The translations under genes and the position numbers were made by a program. A stretch of DNA of 64,000 nt from Effusibacillus consociatus (GTDB lineage Bacteria; Bacillota; Bacilli; Tumebacillales; Effusibacillaceae). Shown here piece after piece: positions 59,147-64,000 of this stretch. The notes under the pieces are model-generated. The model did no database searches and had not been told where the DNA came from. It saw only the letters and a list, made by a program, of their open reading frames with translations. Numbering within the stretch: the stretch's first letter is position 1; each line of letters starts with the position of its first letter. The stretch lies in NCBI RefSeq assembly GCF_042652925.1, contig NZ_JBHSHC010000132.1, positions 14,865 through 78,864 of the forward strand, given 5' to 3'.

Positions 59147-60289
59147 TTACACTTCGAATTCATCGGGGCGTTCTCCGCGTCCGTAATAATGAAGGATGGC
59201 CCGTACGATCCGCTCGGAAGCTCTTCCGTCCCCATACGGATTGGCTGCGATCGACATGGCACGATGCGCCTGCGGGTCGTTCAGCAGTTCATACGCAAGT
59301 TCATACACGGTCTGTTCGTCCGTACCGGCCAATTTTAACGTGCCTGCCGCGATGCCTTCCGGCCGCTCAGTTGTATCACGCAAAACCAGCACTGGCACCC
59401 CAAGCGATGGAGCTTCTTCCTGAATACCGCCTGAATCGGTCAAAATGAGATAGGCGCGTGACATGAAATTATGCGTGTCCACAACGTCGAGCGGATCAAT
59501 CAGATGGACTCGCGGATGCCCGCCGAGAATCGCTCGCGCCGGTTCTTGAACAGCCGGATTCAGATGAACAGGATATACGAGCACGACATCGTCGTTGTCC
59601 TCAACAATGCGACGTACAGCGTGGAAAATGTTCTCCATTTTCTCGCCGATGTTCTCCCTGCGGTGTGCAGTCATGAACACGAGCCGCTGCTCTCTGCCGA
59701 TCGAATCGAGGATTGGATGGGTATAATCCGGCCGCACCGTGGTCTTCATTGCGTCAATTGCGGTATTGCCCGTGACAAATATCGCATCCGGGTTCTTGCG
59801 TTCCTGCAGCAAATTTCTTGCGGATTCGCGGGTTGGAGCAAAATGCAAATCGGCCAGAACCCCCGTGAGCTGACGATTCATCTCTTCCGGGAAAGGAGAG
59901 TATTTGTCGTAAGTACGGAGACCCGCCTCCACATGTCCAATTGCAACCTGTTGATAAAAAGCGGCCAGTCCCGCCACGAAAGTCGTTGTGGTATCCCCGT
60001 GAACGAGGACGACAGTAGGTTGAACTTTTGAAATCACTTCCTCAAGACCTTTAAGCGCCTTGATGCTGATTCCCGTCAAGGTTTGCCGGGATTCCATGAT
60101 ATCAAGGTCGTAATCGGGCCGGATATGAAAAATCTCAAGAACCTGGTCAAGCATCTGGCGATGCTGTGCAGTTACACAAACTTTTGAGTCAATGGCAGGT
60201 CCTGCCTGTTCCAAAGCTTTGACGAGCGGAGCCATCTTGATGGCTTCCGGACGTGTCCCGAACACAGTAAGTACCCGAATCGGTTCCAT
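59147..60289 (-). CDS. wecB: UDP-N-acetylglucosamine 2-epimerase
   Basis: 380 residues, WecB/MnaA family: N-terminal VLTVFGTRPEAIKMAPLVKA, central HRRENIGEKMENIF and LTDSGGIQEEAPSLGVPVLV. It makes UDP-ManNAc for teichoic acid or secondary wall polymer linkage units. The ATG at 60289, seven bases after GGGAGA, is preferred to the GTG at 60295. It lies 16 bases after upp; upp-mnaA is a common Bacillales pair. Confidence 0.95.
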   Translation of the reverse strand: MEPIRVLTVFGTRPEAIKMAPLVKALEQAGPAIDSKVCVTAQHRQMLDQVLEIFHIRPDYDLDIMESRQTLTGISIKALKGLEEVISKVQPTVVLVHGDTTTTFVAGLAAFYQQVAIGHVEAGLRTYDKYSPFPEEMNRQLTGVLADLHFAPTRESARNLLQERKNPDAIFVTGNTAIDAMKTTVRPDYTHPILDSIGREQRLVFMTAHRRENIGEKMENIFHAVRRIVEDNDDVVLVYPVHLNPAVQEPARAILGGHPRVHLIDPLDVVDTHNFMSRAYLILTDSGGIQEEAPSLGVPVLVLRDTTERPEGIAAGTLKLAGTDEQTVYELAYELLNDPQAHRAMSIAANPYGDGRASERIVRAILHYYGRGERPDEFEV

Positions 60290-60305
60290 TCGCACTCTCC
60301 CTTAT

Positions 60306-60935
60306 CTACTTAGTGCCGAAGAGGCGGTCTCCCGCGTCTCCCAGGCCCGGAACTATGTATCCATGATCATTTAGCTTTTCGTCAATAGCCGCTACAAAAA
60401 TATCCACGTCAGGATGTGCTTGCTGTACCGCGTGAATGCCTTCCGGAGCCGCAATCAAACACATTAACTTGATGTTTTTGGCACCCTGCCGTTTCAAGAA
60501 AGTGACGGCTGCCACCGCGGAACCGCCTGTCGCAAGCATCGGGTCAATCACAATCAGATCCCGTTCCTGTACGTCGGTCGGAAGTTTGCAGTAGTATTCG
60601 ACAGGCTGCAGCGTATCGGGGTCCCGATACAATCCGACGTGACCCACCTTTGCAGCCGGAATCAATCTCAAGATACCGTCTACCATCCCGAGCCCTGCCC
60701 GGAGGATCGGGACCAGTCCCAGCTTTTTCCCGGCAATTACTTTCGTTTTTGCTTCAGAAACCGGCGTTTTCACAGTCGTTTCTGCAAGCGGCAAATCCCT
60801 CGTAATCTCATAAGCCATTAACATAGCGACTTCTTCCACCAGTTCACGGAACTCTTTCGTGCCGGTATTCTCGTCCCGTATATAGGTCAGCTTATGTTGA
60901 ATCAACGGGTGATCGAATGAATGTACTTTGCCCAT
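60306..60935 (-). CDS. upp: Uracil phosphoribosyltransferase
   Basis: 209 residues; PRPP-binding loop DPMLATGGSAVAAVTFLKRQ and the uracil site near GYIVPGLGDAGDRLFGTK. Salvages uracil to UMP. First gene of a short operon with the epimerase. The usual Bacillales neighbours upstream (glyA, rpiB) are absent: an ars operon lies there instead. Confidence 0.97.
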   Translation of the reverse strand: MGKVHSFDHPLIQHKLTYIRDENTGTKEFRELVEEVAMLMAYEITRDLPLAETTVKTPVSEAKTKVIAGKKLGLVPILRAGLGMVDGILRLIPAAKVGHVGLYRDPDTLQPVEYYCKLPTDVQERDLIVIDPMLATGGSAVAAVTFLKRQGAKNIKLMCLIAAPEGIHAVQQAHPDVDIFVAAIDEKLNDHGYIVPGLGDAGDRLFGTK

Positions 60936-61026
60936 TTCACTTAAATCTCCTTTGAATGAAACGAAAGGTGTTTGAAACCACTTCTCCCATTATATCAGAG
61001 GCGATTTTACGGTGCTACTTCCGAAC

Positions 61027-61060
61027 AACATAAAGACCCCTTCGCTAAGCAAGGGGCTGT
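61027..61060 (-). terminator. Terminator of the ars operon
   Basis: CCCCTTG / CGAAGGGG-type stem (CCCCTT 61037-61042, AAGGGG 61051-61056) with TCTTTATG on the minus strand. Confidence 0.7.
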
Positions 61061-61091
61061 CTTGACACTTCATAAAATTTCTTTCCTTAAA

Positions 61092-61517
61092 TTACTTTCC
61101 TTCCGCAGCAAACCGCTTGATTCGATCTTCGATTTCGTCCCGTACGCGCTGAAACACTGCCCATTTTTCTTCTTCAGTGCCAGTCGCCTTGGCGGGATCG
61201 TCAAATCCCCAGTGAAAACGGGTTACATGCGGAGGGGTAACAGGACATTTGTCATTGGCGTCGCCACAAAGAGTGATCACATAATCGGCTTGATTCAGAA
61301 TCTCCGGATCAATGATATCGGATGTCTGATTGCTAATATCAATCTCTTTTTCAGCCATCGCTTTTACAGCTTTCGGATTTAGGCCGTGCGCTTCGATTCC
61401 CGCGCTGTACACTTCATATTGGTCGCCCAAGTATTTCTTCCCGAATCCTTCTGCCATCTGACTGCGGCATGAGTTGCCTGTGCAGAGAAAATAGATGGTT
61501 TTTTTCTTATCCGTCAT
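61092..61517 (-). CDS. arsC: Arsenate reductase, thioredoxin-linked (LMW-PTPase type)
   Basis: 141 residues. The P-loop CTGNSCR gives the nucleophile Cys12, and a second pair lies in LCGDANDKC, the relay that thioredoxin resolves. It reduces arsenate to arsenite in the cytoplasm. The ATG at 61517 with GGAGG is chosen over an in-frame TTG at 61532. Last gene of the ars operon. Confidence 0.95.
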   Translation of the reverse strand: MTDKKKTIYFLCTGNSCRSQMAEGFGKKYLGDQYEVYSAGIEAHGLNPKAVKAMAEKEIDISNQTSDIIDPEILNQADYVITLCGDANDKCPVTPPHVTRFHWGFDDPAKATGTEEEKWAVFQRVRDEIEDRIKRFAAEGK

Positions 61518-61538
61518 GGTGTCTTCCTCCAATAACTT

Positions 61539-62003
61539 TTATTTGAGTTCTTCAAGGCCAATCAATTCCGGAGAAGGCGAGGGAGCACAGCACACCCCTT
61601 GTACCGCCGGATCTCCTGCGGATTCGAACTCGGAATCTTCTTTCGTATAGAAAATCTCCCAAGCGTTCCCCTCGGGGTCGTGCACCCAAATTTTGTCCTG
61701 CACAGCATAACAGCAGGTAGTTCCCATTTCGTCCAACGGCATCAGACCGGCTTGTTGCAATCGTTCCTTCACAGCCAACACCGCTTCTGTGTTCTCCACT
61801 TGGAACCCCATATGATTCAGGACTCCATTCTTCTCGTAAGCTCGCACATTCATCGAAAAATGAAGGGGCGGGTTGTTCAGTTCGAACTTTGCGTAATTGC
61901 CCTTCACTTTGGTCGGTTCCGCACCAAAGAAAGCACGGTAAAACTTGAGGTTTGCTTCCAGGTTCGTCACGTTCACCGCAACGTGCATTCGAAAAGTTTG
62001 CAT
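61539..62003 (-). CDS. arsI: ArsI-like C-As lyase (VOC dioxygenase)
   Basis: 154 residues of the vicinal-oxygen-chelate fold. The metal ligands expected for ArsI are visible: His7, His64 (LNHMGFQ) and Glu116 (AWEIFY). The adjacent Cys97-Cys98 (GTTCCYAV) bind trivalent organoarsenicals. It would demethylate MAs(III) to arsenite. An additional CC near the C-terminus (QGVCCAPS) is also typical. CadI naming is used for the same family. Neighbours confirm the arsenic context. Confidence 0.88.
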   Translation of the reverse strand: MQTFRMHVAVNVTNLEANLKFYRAFFGAEPTKVKGNYAKFELNNPPLHFSMNVRAYEKNGVLNHMGFQVENTEAVLAVKERLQQAGLMPLDEMGTTCCYAVQDKIWVHDPEGNAWEIFYTKEDSEFESAGDPAVQGVCCAPSPSPELIGLEELK

Positions 62004-62032
62004 TCTAGCAATCTCCTTTCCCGGGCGATGCC

Positions 62033-62671
62033 CTACTCATGTATGAATTTATAAACCACTGCCGCAGCGACTGCACCTAAGATCGTTGCGACAACGTAAA
62101 TCCAAAGGTGTTCCAGCGTACCGGACACAATTGCAGGCCCTATTGAGCGAGCGGGGTTCATCGAAGCCCCGCTAATGGGTCCCCCAAACATCGCTTCAAG
62201 CCCCACGGTCGCTCCGATTGCTGCACCGGCAAAAGGTTTGTTGGCTTTTGTGTGAACAGCGGAGCCAAGGATGACCATCATCAGAACAAAAGTAAGTATA
62301 AATTCCAAAACGAATGATTGCTGCCACGAGTACCTCGGCAAGGTAGCCCCCAATTGAGCCACGTTGCCAAACATCAACAACAGCGACGCACTTGCTGCAA
62401 GGCCTCCCAGCACCTGGGTGGTGATATAAAAAACGGCATCCTGCGAACCAATATCTCCCCGTGCCAAAAATCCGAGCGTTACCGCAGGGTTAAAATGGGC
62501 ACCCGAAACGTGACCGAAAGCGTAAATCAAAGCCATCACCACAAGACCGAAAGTCAAGGCAATACCGACATGCGTAATGCTTTTGGTTAAATCATTGATT
62601 ACGACTGCTCCCGTTCCGGCGAACACAAGAAAATAGGTTCCAATGAATTCAGCTGTCAATTTTCTTCGCAT
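62033..62671 (-). CDS. MIP-family aquaporin/aquaglyceroporin of the ars operon
   Basis: 212 residues, six helices, with both NPA boxes (HFNPAVTLGFLARG and MNPARSIGP). In ars operons that lack ArsB or Acr3, an aquaglyceroporin (AqpS of Sinorhizobium meliloti) lets arsenite made by ArsC leave down its gradient. The same arrangement is seen here. Confidence 0.9.
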   Translation of the reverse strand: MRRKLTAEFIGTYFLVFAGTGAVVINDLTKSITHVGIALTFGLVVMALIYAFGHVSGAHFNPAVTLGFLARGDIGSQDAVFYITTQVLGGLAASASLLLMFGNVAQLGATLPRYSWQQSFVLEFILTFVLMMVILGSAVHTKANKPFAGAAIGATVGLEAMFGGPISGASMNPARSIGPAIVSGTLEHLWIYVVATILGAVAAAVVYKFIHE

Positions 62672-62682
62672 TTCCCTACTCC

Positions 62683-63006
62683 TTATTCACAGTTAACAAG
62701 TAAACCTTTTTCAGCCAATTTTCGAAGCTCTTCCGAAAAATCGGGCAATTGCGTCAGCGCAAGTCCAACGGATTCCAGCCGTTCCCGATTCAAAGAGTAA
62801 AAAACCCATTGCCCCCTCCGGGCTTCCCGTACCAGTTCGGCGCTTTTCAATCGACTTAAGTGTCTGGAGATTGCCGGCTGGGAAATGTTAAAAATCGGGA
62901 CCAGTTCGCAAACGCAGCACTCCCGCACATTCAGCAAGGCTACTATTTTCAACCTGGTGGGGTCTCCGAGTGCTTTCAAACAGTCAGCCAATTTTTCAAG
63001 TTCCAT
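62683..63006 (-). CDS. arsR: ArsR-type arsenic-responsive repressor
   Basis: 107-residue winged-helix repressor with the As(III)-binding motif ECCVCEL in helix alpha-3 and the recognition helix ISQPAISRHLSRLK. It represses its own operon until arsenite binds. The start is separated from the GGAGGGG by 12 bases, a rather long gap. Confidence 0.93.
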   Translation of the reverse strand: MELEKLADCLKALGDPTRLKIVALLNVRECCVCELVPIFNISQPAISRHLSRLKSAELVREARRGQWVFYSLNRERLESVGLALTQLPDFSEELRKLAEKGLLVNCE

Positions 63007-63037
63007 GCGGTTACCATTCCCCTCCTAAACAAGAAAC

Positions 63038-63068
63038 ATTATAACATAACTATATGGTTATATGTCTA
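63038..63068 (-). promoter_or_regulatory. ars promoter and ArsR operator
   Basis: -10 TATAAT (63043-63038), 19-base spacer, -35 TAGACA (63068-63063). The spacer contains the dyad ATAAC-N6-GTTAT inside 63044-63065, the usual place for an ArsR site. Confidence 0.7.
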
Positions 63069-63110
63069 TATTTACATGATCTTAACTTCCTGTTCAAAAA
63101 TAAGGCTCTG

Positions 63111-63653
63111 TTAGCGTAACAAAAAATCTGATTTTAAAAGCCCATAAAACGAGACATCTTCAAAATTTCCCCATTTAAGAATCGCTTGGGGGGAAGTACC
63201 TTCATATTTCAATCCTATCTTTTCCATTACTTTAATTGATGCTGGATTTCTTGTCATTGCTGATGCCCATATTCGATTTAGCCTTAAATCTTCAAAACCA
63301 AATCGAATAATAATTTTAGCCGCTTCTGTTGTATATCCATTTCCCCAATATGGCTTGCCTATCCAATAGCCCAATTCACCTTTATCATTGGATTTATCAA
63401 TATTTAAGCTAATACAGCCCATCAACTCATTTTGATTTTTGTTCACTATTGCAAAAACATAACCATCACCATTTGTGGCAGAATGTCTATGCGTTGCAAT
63501 CCATTGTGCAGCTCCACCTTTCGGGTAAGGATGACGTATGTGTAACGTTGTTTCAGCTATATCTTTATCACCAGCTAAAATTTCTACTCTTTGTGCGTCC
63601 TGCAAATCAAAAGGACGAAGGATTATTCTATCTGTTTCAAATGTTGGTATCAC
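63111..63653 (-). CDS. GNAT acetyltransferase, RimJ/RimL type
   Basis: 180 residues with ELGYWIGKPYWGNGYTTEAA, the acetyl-CoA-binding motif A of the RimJ/RimL branch, and SIKVMEKIGLKYEG. It acetylates an N-terminal amine of a protein or a small molecule. Higher AT content than its neighbours suggests later acquisition. No functional link to the ars operon. Confidence 0.88.
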   Translation of the reverse strand: MIPTFETDRIILRPFDLQDAQRVEILAGDKDIAETTLHIRHPYPKGGAAQWIATHRHSATNGDGYVFAIVNKNQNELMGCISLNIDKSNDKGELGYWIGKPYWGNGYTTEAAKIIIRFGFEDLRLNRIWASAMTRNPASIKVMEKIGLKYEGTSPQAILKWGNFEDVSFYGLLKSDFLLR

Positions 63654-63763
63654 ATTAAATCCCCCTCTCCATGGAAAGAACCTTCATCTTAATTATGAAA
63701 TCTAACATACCTACAAAGACTATTATTTTGATTTTTAAACACACTCATAATTTCACATCACTG

Positions 63764-63808
63764 CCGTAACAAGGCTACTTTTAAGCAGCCTTGTAGTTGG
63801 AATTACGG
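63764..63808. repeat. Nested inverted repeats in the terminal spacer
   Basis: CCGTAA...TTACGG enclose CAAGGCT / AGCCTTG with a 10-base loop. No T run follows. The remainder of 63654-64000 is AT-rich with no recognisable gene. Confidence 0.4.
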
Positions 63809-64000
63809 AACTATCCATCCCCGTTAGTTGAAGAAAAAATATAGAGTTTATAGTATTACTCCCGAAAAATTCCCCTTCAATACTGCTTTCTCATTCTGAT
63901 TTCCACATAAAAAGGATGCAATAATAGATGTTCTATTAGAGTCTGTTTAAAAACTACGTACTGAATTAAAATTCTGAACAAAATCTCACCAAGCGGAATT

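Overview
The window looks like the chromosome of an endospore-forming, flagellated, Gram-positive bacterium of the Bacillales. The Alicyclobacillaceae/Effusibacillus/Tumebacillus side of the order is my inference. The support is spoIID, spoIIQ and spoIIID with recognisable sigma-E and sigma-F promoters, an SLH-anchored S-layer protein, a PAS sporulation-type kinase, and the Bacillus-like order atp operon - ywzB - ywmB - murA - spoIID - spoIIQ - spoIIID - mbl - flhO - flhP. In this genome a complete 11-gene nuo operon sits between atp and ywzB. Most genes lie on the minus strand. I found no rRNA, tRNA, CRISPR array or intact insertion sequence.

Layout. 1-6.8 kb: a nitrogen-compound cluster (amidohydrolase, NCS1 permease, deacetylase, small CxxC protein, G3E GTPase). 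It is driven by a near-perfect sigma-54 promoter with three upstream dyads and a PAS/AAA+/Fis activator. 6.8-7.5 kb: a decayed RAYT transposase fragment with GTGACAGGCACC repeats. 7.6-12.4 kb: an S-layer protein with a long, strongly folded mRNA leader, then a glycosyltransferase. 12.5-18.5 kb: a degenerate accessory region with broken toxin-antitoxin genes, a HEPN toxin beside a frameshifted antitoxin, a broken lipoprotein gene and an intact SGNH/MBOAT O-acylation operon. 18.7-22.2 kb: a polymerase/ligase-type membrane operon. 22.4-27.8 kb: a histidine kinase, an SLH/glycosidase-like protein and a DUF2325 protein.

27.9-30.2 kb holds the most interesting unit. Two tandem riboswitches that I assign to the c-di-GMP-II class precede a 24-residue hydrophobic peptide, an internal hairpin, a DUF5317 membrane protein and an HD-GYP phosphodiesterase. 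The last riboswitch helix shares bases with a hairpin that hides the peptide's Shine-Dalgarno sequence. A c-di-GMP sensor would therefore control a c-di-GMP-degrading enzyme.

30.3-40.3 kb: yvyE, fabZ, a phosphatidyltransferase, flagellar rod/hook genes, mbl, sporulation genes and murA. 40.3-50.5 kb: nuoABCDHIJKLMN, without the NADH-oxidising nuoEFG. 50.6-57.6 kb: atpIBEFHAGDC. 57.8-60.9 kb: thiolase, UDP-GlcNAc 2-epimerase and upp. 61-63 kb: an ars operon with regulator, aquaporin, C-As lyase-like dioxygenase and arsenate reductase but no efflux pump. It is followed by a GNAT acetyltransferase.
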